Origin: Rhodobacter sp.
GTDB lineage: Bacteria > Pseudomonadota > Alphaproteobacteria > Rhodobacterales > Rhodobacteraceae
Reading direction: 5' to 3'
NCBI GenBank assembly: GCA_013824045.1
Contig: PNND01000270.1
Coordinates: forward strand, 1-14,871
Length of the DNA: 14,871 bases
The notes beneath the pieces are model-generated. The model saw nothing but the letters and a program-made list of their open reading frames with translations, searched no databases and had not been told where the DNA came from. Made by a program: the position numbers and the translations under genes. Shown here one piece after another: positions 1 through 5,962 of the stretch. Position 1 is the stretch's first letter. Each line of letters begins with the position of its first letter.

Positions 1-564
1 AAAACCATCTTCGGCCGCGATATCCCCCAAGCCTTTGCCGATTTCGCGCGCGGCGGCCTGCCCATCGGCACGCTTGATGACAAACCCCTGATCCTGCCCG
101 CACTCACCCTGCTGGCGGCGCTGATCACCCTCATCATCTGGGTCATCCTCGAACACACCACCTATGGCCGCCGCCTCTATGCCATCGGCGGCAATGCCGA
201 AGCCGCGCGCCTCGCGGGGGTGCGCACCCGCGCCCTGCGCCTCTCGGCCTTTGCCATCACCGGGCTCGGCGCGGCCATCGCCGGGCTGATGTATGCCGCC
301 CGCGTTGCCTCGGCCAATCCGGTGCAGGGCGACGGGCTGATGCTCACCGCCATCGCCGCCGTCTTCCTTGGCATGACCGTCACCCGCGATGGCCAGCCGC
401 ATGTGCTGGCCACCGTGGCGGGGGTCATCACCTTGGGCGTGCTCGACAACGGCCTCACGCAGCTGCAGGTCGACAGCTACATCCGGCAGGTCCTCGTGGG
501 CGCGATCATTCTGATCGCCGTTTCGGTCAGCGCCATCGGCCGCCGCGCGCTTCGTTTGCGCTGA
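1..564 (+). CDS. Sugar-type ABC transporter permease, C-terminal part
   Basis: This is the last 187 residues of an inner-membrane permease of the BPD_transp_2 (RbsC/XylH/AraH) family, which forms the channel for import of a sugar or similar small polar solute. The open frame runs in from the left edge, so the start is outside the window. The family signature around residues 56-74 is visible (TTYGRRLYAIGGNAEAARL, then AGV), which is the cytoplasmic loop that contacts the ATPase. It is preceded by one hydrophobic helix (about 31-50) and followed by about four more (about 82-100, 112-124, 134-150 and 163-180). The end is normal: the TGA at 562-564 directly abuts the stop of the next gene on the other strand. 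The ATPase and substrate-binding protein are not in view, so the substrate cannot be named. Family assignment is firm; ribose versus another sugar is open. Confidence 0.92.
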   Translation, partial: KTIFGRDIPQAFADFARGGLPIGTLDDKPLILPALTLLAALITLIIWVILEHTTYGRRLYAIGGNAEAARLAGVRTRALRLSAFAITGLGAAIAGLMYAARVASANPVQGDGLMLTAIAAVFLGMTVTRDGQPHVLATVAGVITLGVLDNGLTQLQVDSYIRQVLVGAIILIAVSVSAIGRRALRLR

Positions 565-1296
565 TCAGCGCACAACCATCGTCCCCGCCCAGACAAGCCC
601 GATCAGCACGGGCTGATGCACCAGATAGATCACCAGCGAATGCCGCCCCGGCCAAGCCAACCGCCGCAGCCACGGCCCCGCCTGCATAACTCGCGCCCGC
701 TCCCAAAGCCCCGCCGCACCGGCCAGCTTGCCCGCCCCCATCCCGGCCAGCACCGCGCCAAGCCACGGAAACACCGGCACGAAATCCACCGCCCAGGGGT
801 TGACCGCGTTCAACCCCGTCCAGGCCAGCCAGCGCGAGTTGAACGCCTCCAGCGCAACCGTCCGGTCCACCAACACCACCGCCACGGCCAGCGCCAACAG
901 AGCCACCGCCGGCAGTCGGATCACCGCCAGCCCGATCAGGCTGCACAGCGCAATGGAATGCAGGATGCCAAAGAACACAAAGGCCTGCGGAAAGGCCACA
1001 TAGGTGCCCGCGCTCACCAAAGCCGCCGCCGCTACCAGCTTGCCCAGCCGCCGCCACACCCCCGGCCAGCGAATCGCCGCGCCATGCGCCAGCACCAGAC
1101 TGACCCCCGACAGGAACAGAAAAGACCCGGCCACCAGCCGCGCAAACACCGCCCAGCCCCCCGTGACTGTCGTGCCCGGCTCCAGATAGCCGAACAATTC
1201 CAGATCGAACGCAAAGTGGAACACCGCCATCCCCAGCAGCGCCACTGTCCGCGCAACATCAATCAAGGCCAGACGTTCGCCCGCAGTTTCCGCCAT
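565..1296 (-). CDS. DUF1624 membrane protein (acyltransferase-like)
   Basis: A 243-residue polytopic inner-membrane protein of the DUF1624 family, related to the catalytic domain of heparan-alpha-glucosaminide N-acetyltransferase. The N-terminal pattern is typical: RLALIDVARTVALLGM followed by FHFAFDLELFGYL, then FARLVAGSFLFLSGVSLVLAH and FFGILHSIALCSLIGLA. The C-terminal GRHSLVIYLVHQPVLI motif is also characteristic. About seven hydrophobic helices can be counted. By homology it may transfer acyl groups across the membrane, but the substrate is unknown. I chose the ATG at 1296 because it begins directly before the conserved ERLALIDVAR region; an in-frame GTG at 1317 would add seven residues. 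It is convergent with the sugar permease (stop codons abut) and divergent from the B12-binding protein gene. Confidence 0.85.
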   Translation of the reverse strand: MAETAGERLALIDVARTVALLGMAVFHFAFDLELFGYLEPGTTVTGGWAVFARLVAGSFLFLSGVSLVLAHGAAIRWPGVWRRLGKLVAAAALVSAGTYVAFPQAFVFFGILHSIALCSLIGLAVIRLPAVALLALAVAVVLVDRTVALEAFNSRWLAWTGLNAVNPWAVDFVPVFPWLGAVLAGMGAGKLAGAAGLWERARVMQAGPWLRRLAWPGRHSLVIYLVHQPVLIGLVWAGTMVVR

Positions 1297-1410
1297 TTCC
1301 GCCCCCGCGCGCCACACCCTTGCCGCCCCTTTCTGGGTCCAAATGCCGCCCCCCGCAAGGCGGCCCGCACGGCCCCGGCGGGTATTGCCGGATTGACTTC
1401 CAACCCCGCC

Positions 1411-1428
1411 TGTGTGCCCAATATGACA
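1411..1428. promoter_or_regulatory. TGT-N12-ACA palindrome, PpsR/CrtJ-type site (candidate)
   Basis: The sequence TGTGTGCCCAATATGACA matches the TGT-N12-ACA core bound by the photosynthesis repressor PpsR/CrtJ, and the flanking bases (C before, G after) extend the symmetry by one step. It lies 41 bases upstream of the chosen start of a PpaA/AerR-like gene, whose relatives act as CrtJ/PpsR antagonists. The core fixes only six bases, so a few chance copies are expected in 15 kb; the position is what makes it notable. Confidence 0.35.
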
Positions 1429-1469
1429 GGGAACCGGAGAGGGGCGTCTTACAGCCCCCGATAATCAAA

Positions 1470-2273
1470 ATGCCATCCGAATACGATGACCAGAACCTTG
1501 CCAGGACTCTGACAGAACAAAGTTCTGGCAGGAAACGCCATGGCGATTCACGCGGCCACGTGACCTCGCTCGCGGCCGAGGTTCTGCAACGCGTGGCCCG
1601 CCGCGCCGCCGAATTGCGCGAAGCGCGTGAGCTAGAGGCCGTCAAATCCGCCGCCCTCGTCCTCACCTCCGGCTCTGAGGCCGACGCCTTCTCCGCACTT
1701 GAATCGCTGGATGATCCGCTGCGCGAACTGGACTGGTTCTTGTCCGAACGGCTCGGCCCCATCGCGCGCGAAATCGGCGCTCTGTGGAACGCGGGCACCG
1801 TCACTTATCAGGCCGCCACCACCGGGGCCTCGCGGATCTATTCCTTCCTGCGCTACCGCCGCCGCCCCAGTTCCATGCCCGATCACGGCCTGCGCAAATC
1901 GGCGACCTTTGCCCTCGTGCCGGGTGACATGCACACGCTGGCAATCTCCGCCGCCGCCGACGTGTTCCGCGCACGCGGCTGGGATATCACGCTCCTCATC
2001 GGCTACACGAACGAAGAGCTGTGCGAACATTTCAAAGGCTCCACCGACCGGATCTTCGGCTTCGCGGCCGGCTCCTCGCAATCGCTGGAACAGCTTGGCC
2101 GCCTCGTCGTCTCGGTCACCGATGCCCGCCCCGAAGCCTCGGTCTTCGTCGCGGGCCAAATCACTGATGATCCCTCCACGGTGCTTGTCCTGCCCGGCAT
2201 CGACTTCCGCGATGTGGAGCTTGAGGCCACCTGCAACTGGTTCGAGGCGCACACGCCCCCCACCGCAACCTGA
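1470..2273 (+). CDS. Cobalamin-binding (PpaA/AerR-like) regulatory protein
   Basis: A 267-residue soluble protein with a C-terminal B12-binding fold of the PpaA/AerR/SCHIC type, a group whose characterised members sense light or redox through cobalamin or heme and modulate the repressor PpsR/CrtJ. A helical cap-like region (about 60-130, with REIGALWNAGTVTYQAATTG) precedes the Rossmann-like domain. The axial-ligand motif appears as D153-M-H155-T-L-A158, so the D and H of DxHxxG are kept but the final Gly is Ala. It continues with AADVFRARGWDITLLIG, standard for the fold. The start is uncertain. ATG 1470 is used; an ATG-equivalent at 1320 would add 50 residues that look non-coding, and GTG 1560 would still keep the whole domain. 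It is convergent with the GlxA-type regulator (12 bases between stops). No photosynthesis genes are visible nearby, so its partner is unknown. Domain call strong, regulatory role inferred. Confidence 0.8.
   Translation: MPSEYDDQNLARTLTEQSSGRKRHGDSRGHVTSLAAEVLQRVARRAAELREARELEAVKSAALVLTSGSEADAFSALESLDDPLRELDWFLSERLGPIAREIGALWNAGTVTYQAATTGASRIYSFLRYRRRPSSMPDHGLRKSATFALVPGDMHTLAISAAADVFRARGWDITLLIGYTNEELCEHFKGSTDRIFGFAAGSSQSLEQLGRLVVSVTDARPEASVFVAGQITDDPSTVLVLPGIDFRDVELEATCNWFEAHTPPTAT
1499..1530. repeat. Imperfect inverted repeat near the 5' end of the B12-binding gene
   Basis: TGCCAGGACT (1499-1508) and AGTTCTGGCA (1521-1530) are inverted copies with one mismatch, separated by 12 bases. The pair lies 30-60 bases inside the chosen reading frame. 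It could be an operator or an mRNA hairpin near the ribosome entry site, or it could mean the true start is the downstream GTG at 1560, which would put the repeat in the untranslated leader. Confidence 0.45.
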
Positions 2274-2285
2274 CCGCGCCGCCGC

Positions 2286-3311
2286 TCAGGCCACCGCCCC
2301 GCCATGCCGGCTCGACAGCCGCCTTGGTGACACGCCATAGCGCTGCCGGAACGCCTTGGTAAACGTGTTCGTCGCATTGAACCCGCAGCCATAGGCAACT
2401 TCCGCCACGGGCATATCTGTCTCGGTCAACAAGGCCCGCGCCCGTTCCAGCCGCAGCCCATTCAGGTATTGCTTGGGCGACATCCCAACATAACGCTGGA
2501 ACAACCGCTCCACCTGCCGCCGCGACACGCCCAGCGACCCTGCCAGCGCCTCGATCTCCACCCCCTGCTCAAGGTTCTCCTCGAACTGCCGGATCACCGC
2601 CACCAGCACCGGATTGCGGATGCCAAGGGTCGATGACAGCGACATCCGCTGCCGCAAATCCGCAGGCCGCTGCTGCCCATGCAGGCACATCTTCAGCACC
2701 GCATCCGCCAGCTTGTCTCCGTAATTCTTCGCCACGATCTCGATGAACAGATCCGTCGCCGCCGCGCCCCCCGCGCTTGTCAGGATGCGCCCGTCGATGC
2801 AATAGAGCTGTTCCAATGGCCGCAGATGCGCGAAGGTTTCCATGAAGGGCGGCAGGTTCTCCCAATGCAGGGTGAAACTGCGCCCCTCCAATATCCCCGC
2901 CTTGGCAAGCGCATAGGCCCCCGTGCACAGCCCGCCCACCGTCCGCCCGATCCGCCACTGCCCGCGCAGCCAATCCGCCACCTTGCGGCTGGCCGATTTC
3001 TCCGGCTCCACCCCGGCACAGACAAACACCATCGCCTTGGGCTTCGTCTCCCCCAGCGCCCCATCCACCTGCAACTTCACCCCGTTGGAACAGGCCACCG
3101 GCTGCCCCGTCTCGGAAATCACCTCCCATTCAAACAGCACCTGCCCCGCCAGTTGATTGGCAATGCGCAAGGGCTCGATGGCCGATGAAAAGGCGATCAG
3201 CGAAAAATTGGGCAGCAACACGAATGTCATCCGCAGCGGTTCCCCCGCCTTGGCCACCGCCACATGGGCCACGCCCTTGGGTATGAAATTCGCGGTCACG
3301 CTGCTCTCCAT
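2286..3311 (-). CDS. GlxA-family AraC-type transcriptional regulator
   Basis: A 341-residue cytoplasmic regulator with an N-terminal DJ-1/PfpI (class I amidotransferase-like) sensor domain (about 28-195) and a C-terminal AraC helix-turn-helix pair (about 253-335). The sensor shows the nucleophile-elbow motif GGLCTGAYALAKAGIL with Cys129, followed by FTLHWEN with His149. The DNA-binding part carries LAGSLGVSRRQVERLFQRYV and the second helix-turn-helix VAEVAYGCGFNATNTFTKAF. The opening LPNFSLIAFSSAIEPLRIANQL resembles GbdR/CdhR-like members that control betaine, carnitine or sarcosine catabolism; I infer a related ligand here because a creatinase lies next door. Its ATG at 3311 is only four bases beyond the stop of the LysR gene upstream, so the two are almost certainly co-transcribed. 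Confidence 0.92.
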   Translation of the reverse strand: MESSVTANFIPKGVAHVAVAKAGEPLRMTFVLLPNFSLIAFSSAIEPLRIANQLAGQVLFEWEVISETGQPVACSNGVKLQVDGALGETKPKAMVFVCAGVEPEKSASRKVADWLRGQWRIGRTVGGLCTGAYALAKAGILEGRSFTLHWENLPPFMETFAHLRPLEQLYCIDGRILTSAGGAAATDLFIEIVAKNYGDKLADAVLKMCLHGQQRPADLRQRMSLSSTLGIRNPVLVAVIRQFEENLEQGVEIEALAGSLGVSRRQVERLFQRYVGMSPKQYLNGLRLERARALLTETDMPVAEVAYGCGFNATNTFTKAFRQRYGVSPRRLSSRHGGAVA

Positions 3312-3315
3312 CGCT

Positions 3316-4215
3316 CTATCCCGTCATCCCGTCCCGCGCTGCAAAGGCCCAATCGCGAAAGGCCCGGATGCGCGCATCCGCGCCCATCGACCCCGTCACC
3401 AGATGATACCCATGATCCTCCAGCACCGACACATCCGACAATTGCACCAATCGCCCCGCCTCAAGATCCGGCCGGATCATCGCCAAGGGGCACAGCGCCA
3501 CCCCCTGCCCCGCCAGAGCCGCCGCCCGCAGCAGGTTGAAATCCTCGAACACCGCTGCGCCCTTCCGGCTTGCATCCGTCATCGGCATCGGCACCCCCGC
3601 CCGTCGAAACCACGCCGCCCAACCGCTCAGGTCGGTGTCATGCAACAGCCCCAGCGCCAACACTTCCGACGGCAGATAGGGCGTCCCCCGCCCCGCCCGT
3701 GCGCCCAAAAGCGCCGGGCTACAGACCGGCACGCTCACCCCCGGTAGGAACGCCTCCGCCTCCCCCTCCGGCTGGCCTTTCCCAAAGACAAAGGCCAGAT
3801 GCACATCGGGAAAATCCATGTCCCGCCCATGCATGGCATAGACCACCCGCAATTCCACCTCCGGATGCGCGGCCCGAAACCCCGCCAGCCGCGGGATCAG
3901 CCAGCACACCGCCACCGACGGGATCGCCGCAATCACCAAGGGCCCCACCCGCCGCCCGTCCCGCACCCGGTTGCAAGCCGCCTCCATCTCGGCCAGCGAC
4001 AGGCTCACCGCCCGCGCCAGTTCCGCCCCCTCCGGCCGCAGCCTTGGCCGCCCGCCGTCCCGGTCGAACAGCGGCCCGCCCAGCCACTCCTCCAGATGCC
4101 GCACCTGATGGCTGACCGCCGATTGCGTGACAAAAAGTAACTCAGCCGCCGCCTTGAACGATCCCGTCCGCGCCACCGCCTCAAAGGCACGCAAGGAATT
4201 CAGGGGAATCTGCAT
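3316..4215 (-). CDS. LysR-family (GcvA-like) transcriptional regulator
   Basis: A 299-residue LysR-type regulator. The winged helix-turn-helix occupies residues 1-60 (LNSLRAFEAVARTGSFKAAA, then LFVTQSAVSHQVRHLEEWLG), and the two-lobed effector domain runs from about 90 to 295, with IAAIPSVAVCWLIPRLAGF at its beginning. The N-terminal spelling and the late ALAGQGVALCPLAMI segment fit the GcvA-like subgroup. The ATG at 4215 is preferred over a TTG one codon earlier because AAAGGG lies about 8 bases upstream of it. It is divergent from the creatinase gene with a 118-base gap, the classical LysR arrangement, so creatinase is its likely target. It is followed at four bases by the GlxA-type regulator. 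Confidence 0.93.
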   Translation of the reverse strand: MQIPLNSLRAFEAVARTGSFKAAAELLFVTQSAVSHQVRHLEEWLGGPLFDRDGGRPRLRPEGAELARAVSLSLAEMEAACNRVRDGRRVGPLVIAAIPSVAVCWLIPRLAGFRAAHPEVELRVVYAMHGRDMDFPDVHLAFVFGKGQPEGEAEAFLPGVSVPVCSPALLGARAGRGTPYLPSEVLALGLLHDTDLSGWAAWFRRAGVPMPMTDASRKGAAVFEDFNLLRAAALAGQGVALCPLAMIRPDLEAGRLVQLSDVSVLEDHGYHLVTGSMGADARIRAFRDWAFAARDGMTG

Positions 4216-4242
4216 CAATCACGCCCTTTGGTCGAATGAGAT

Positions 4243-4265
4243 TTTCTCACACATCACATGAGAAA
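4243..4265. promoter_or_regulatory. Inverted-repeat operator between lysR and creatinase (candidate)
   Basis: TTTCTCA and TGAGAAA form a perfect 7-bp inverted repeat with a 9-base spacer. An additional TGAGA half-site at 4237-4241 can pair with the left arm as TGAGA-TTT-TCTCA. The repeat sits in the divergent gap, seven bases upstream of a TTGACA (-35-like) at 4273-4278 that faces creatinase. It is the obvious candidate binding site for the LysR or the GlxA regulator. No convincing -10 was found. Confidence 0.55.
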
Positions 4266-4333
4266 CCCTCTTTTGACAATCGCCCCCTTTGGCCCGACCC
4301 TGCGCCGCAACCCGCAGATGGAAAGGCCCGCAG

Positions 4334-5563
4334 ATGCAGCGCGAAAGACTTCAGGATTACACCGGCAACGGCACCCGCCCGACCCCCACCTTCACGGATG
4401 CGGAAATGCAGCGCCGTCTGGATACCGTCCGCGCGGTCATGGCAGGGCTGGAAATCGACGCCGCGCTCTTCACCAGCTATCACAACATCAACTACTACGC
4501 CGATTTCCTGTTCTGCCAGTTCGGCCGCCGCTACGGCCTGCTGGTCGATCACAGCATCTCCACCTCCATCTCGGCAGGCATTGATGGCGGCCAGCCCTGG
4601 CGGCGCACCTTCGGCGGGCGCAACGTCACCTATACCGATTGGCAAAAGGACAACTATTTCTACGCCATCCGCCAACTCACCGGCGGCGTCAAACGGCTCG
4701 GCATCGAATACGATCACATCACGATCGACACGCTGGCGCTGCTCAAGCAAGAATTCCCCCATATGGAATTCGTCGACATCGCCGCCCCCGCCATGCGCCT
4801 GCGGATGATCAAATCGGCCGAGGAAATCGCCCATATCGAAAAGATGACCCGCATCGCCGATCTCGGCGGCGCCGCTTGCGTCGAAGCCGCGCAGGTCGGC
4901 ACCCCGGAACATGAGGTGGCGCTGCATTCCACCGCCACCATGGTCCGCGAAATCGCCAAGATCTGGCCCGAAGGCGAACTCTTGGACACCTGGACATGGT
5001 TCCAGTCCGGCATCAATACCGACGGCGCGCATAACCCCGTCACGTCCCGCCGCATCGAGCGCGGCGATATCCTGTCGCTCAACTGCTTCCCGATGGTGGC
5101 GGGCTATTACGTCGCCCTCGAACGCACGCTCTTTTCTGAGTCCGCGACGGATGAACATCTGCGGCTCTGGGAAATCAACTGCAAGGTCCATGATCGCGGC
5201 AAGGAATTGCTGGTGCCGGGCAACAGATGCTCTGACATCGCCAAGGAATTGAACGAGATGTATGCGGCGGAAAACCTGCTGCAATATCGCTCCTTCGGCT
5301 ACGGCCATAGCTTCGGGGTTCTCTGCCACTATTACGGCCGCGAAGCCGGGCTGGAACTGCGCGAAGATTGCGACACCGTGCTGGAACCCGGCATGGTCGT
5401 GTCGATGGAGCCGATGATCACCATCCCCAACCACCTTCCCGGCGCAGGCGGCTACCGCGAACATGACATCCTCGTCATCACCGACGACAACAACAAGGGC
5501 AACCGCAACATCACGGGCTTCCCCTATGGCCCCGATCACCTGATCGTCGGCAAGCGCCCCTAA
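4334..5563 (+). CDS. Creatinase (creatine amidinohydrolase, EC 3.5.3.3)
   Basis: A 409-residue cytoplasmic enzyme of the M24 pita-bread fold that hydrolyses creatine to sarcosine and urea without a metal. The length is close to that of the Pseudomonas putida enzyme (403). With a constant offset of one, the residues known for that enzyme are present: Phe63, Arg65, His233 (general base, in TDGAHNPVTSR), Tyr259, Glu263, Arg336 (YYGREAG) and Glu359 (SMEPM). This separates it from metal-dependent prolidases and aminopeptidases. ATG 4334 is chosen because GGAAAGG lies 6-8 bases upstream; an in-frame start at 4289 would add 15 residues of unlikely composition. It is transcribed alone, divergent from two regulators, and ends just before a strong hairpin. 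The sarcosine would need an oxidase or dehydrogenase, which is not in the window. Confidence 0.95.
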   Translation: MQRERLQDYTGNGTRPTPTFTDAEMQRRLDTVRAVMAGLEIDAALFTSYHNINYYADFLFCQFGRRYGLLVDHSISTSISAGIDGGQPWRRTFGGRNVTYTDWQKDNYFYAIRQLTGGVKRLGIEYDHITIDTLALLKQEFPHMEFVDIAAPAMRLRMIKSAEEIAHIEKMTRIADLGGAACVEAAQVGTPEHEVALHSTATMVREIAKIWPEGELLDTWTWFQSGINTDGAHNPVTSRRIERGDILSLNCFPMVAGYYVALERTLFSESATDEHLRLWEINCKVHDRGKELLVPGNRCSDIAKELNEMYAAENLLQYRSFGYGHSFGVLCHYYGREAGLELREDCDTVLEPGMVVSMEPMITIPNHLPGAGGYREHDILVITDDNNKGNRNITGFPYGPDHLIVGKRP

Positions 5564-5595
5564 GCGGCGCAGTGACCCCTCCTTGACCAAAAGGA

Positions 5596-5619
5596 AAGGC
5601 CGCCCCCAAGGGCGGCCTT
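5596..5619. terminator. Hairpin terminator after creatinase, probably bidirectional
   Basis: AAGGCCGCCC and GGGCGGCCTT form a perfect 10-bp stem around a four-base CCAA loop, 32 bases after the creatinase stop. On the plus strand it is followed by a short CTTCTTG. On the minus strand it is followed by a more T-rich stretch (TTTCCTTTT when the stem's own final TT is included), so it could also stop transcription coming from the tRNA. Confidence 0.8.
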
Positions 5620-5829
5620 CTTGCCATCCGTCACCCGACTCACGCCATGGTTAACGCCTTCCAACACCACCGCGCGTATGCACAGCCGTCTGCACTGCAC
5701 GTCTGCACCACCAGCGGCACCGCCTTTTGGCCCAAACTCCAAGGATTAACCCTGCGCCCGCAAGGACTTACGCAGCAAAGCTCACGCTCCAAACGCGACC
5801 CGTCACTCCCGGCATTCAAATGAAGGAAA
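5620..5829. other. Intergenic stretch without a recognisable gene
   Basis: Between the hairpin and the tRNA there is no reading frame with a ribosome site and plausible composition. The only local structure noted is the octamer GTCTGCAC occurring twice within 20 bases around 5688-5707. Less GC-rich segments such as GGTTAACG and GGATTAACC occur, but no promoter pair stood out. Confidence 0.5.
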
Positions 5830-5905
5830 TGGTGCCCCCAGAGGGACTCGAACCCCCGACCCCCTGATTACAAATCAGGTGCTCTACCAGCTGAGCTATA
5901 GAGGC
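5830..5905 (-). tRNA. tRNA-Thr (anticodon UGU)
   Basis: A complete 76-nt cloverleaf including an encoded 3' CCA. The acceptor GCCTCTA pairs with TGGGGGC, with G-U wobbles, and the discriminator base is A. The D stem is GCTC/GAGC. The anticodon stem CCTGA/TCAGG encloses loop TTTGTAA, giving anticodon TGT, which reads ACA threonine codons. The T arm has GGGGG-TTCGAGT-CCCTC. It is preceded on the same strand by the iron permease gene, about 57 bases away. No integrase or duplicated 3' end is visible beside it. Confidence 0.97.
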
Positions 5906-5918
5906 GCACCGCCGCCCG

Positions 5919-5945
5919 ATTAGCGCGTTTTGTGGCCCCTTGCAA
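5919..5945 (-). promoter_or_regulatory. Candidate promoter of the tRNA-Thr gene
   Basis: On the minus strand TTGCAA (5945-5940) and GCTAAT (5924-5919) form a weak -35/-10 pair with a 15-base spacer, about 14 bases upstream of the tRNA 5' end. The match is modest and the spacer short; read-through from the permease gene is an alternative source of the transcript. Confidence 0.3.
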
Positions 5946-5962
5946 GGCCGCGGCGGGGCGGC

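Noticed and set aside
1320..1469. N-terminal 50-residue extension of the B12-binding protein
   Set aside because: The translated stretch is Pro/Gly/Arg/Cys-mixed without fold character, overlaps the putative operator, and the frame merely happens to be open.
3570..4115. Pro/Ala-rich plus-strand frame opposite the LysR gene
   Set aside because: Low-complexity complement of a GC-rich gene; the minus-strand LysR protein explains the region.
4247..5590. A 447-codon open frame antisense to creatinase
   Set aside because: It mirrors the high-GC codon pattern of the creatinase gene, has no homology that I recognise and no ribosome site; the plus-strand protein is certain.
5830..5905. tRNA-Thr as an integration site for a mobile element
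   Set aside because: No integrase, no direct repeat of the tRNA 3' end and no change in base composition were seen beside it.
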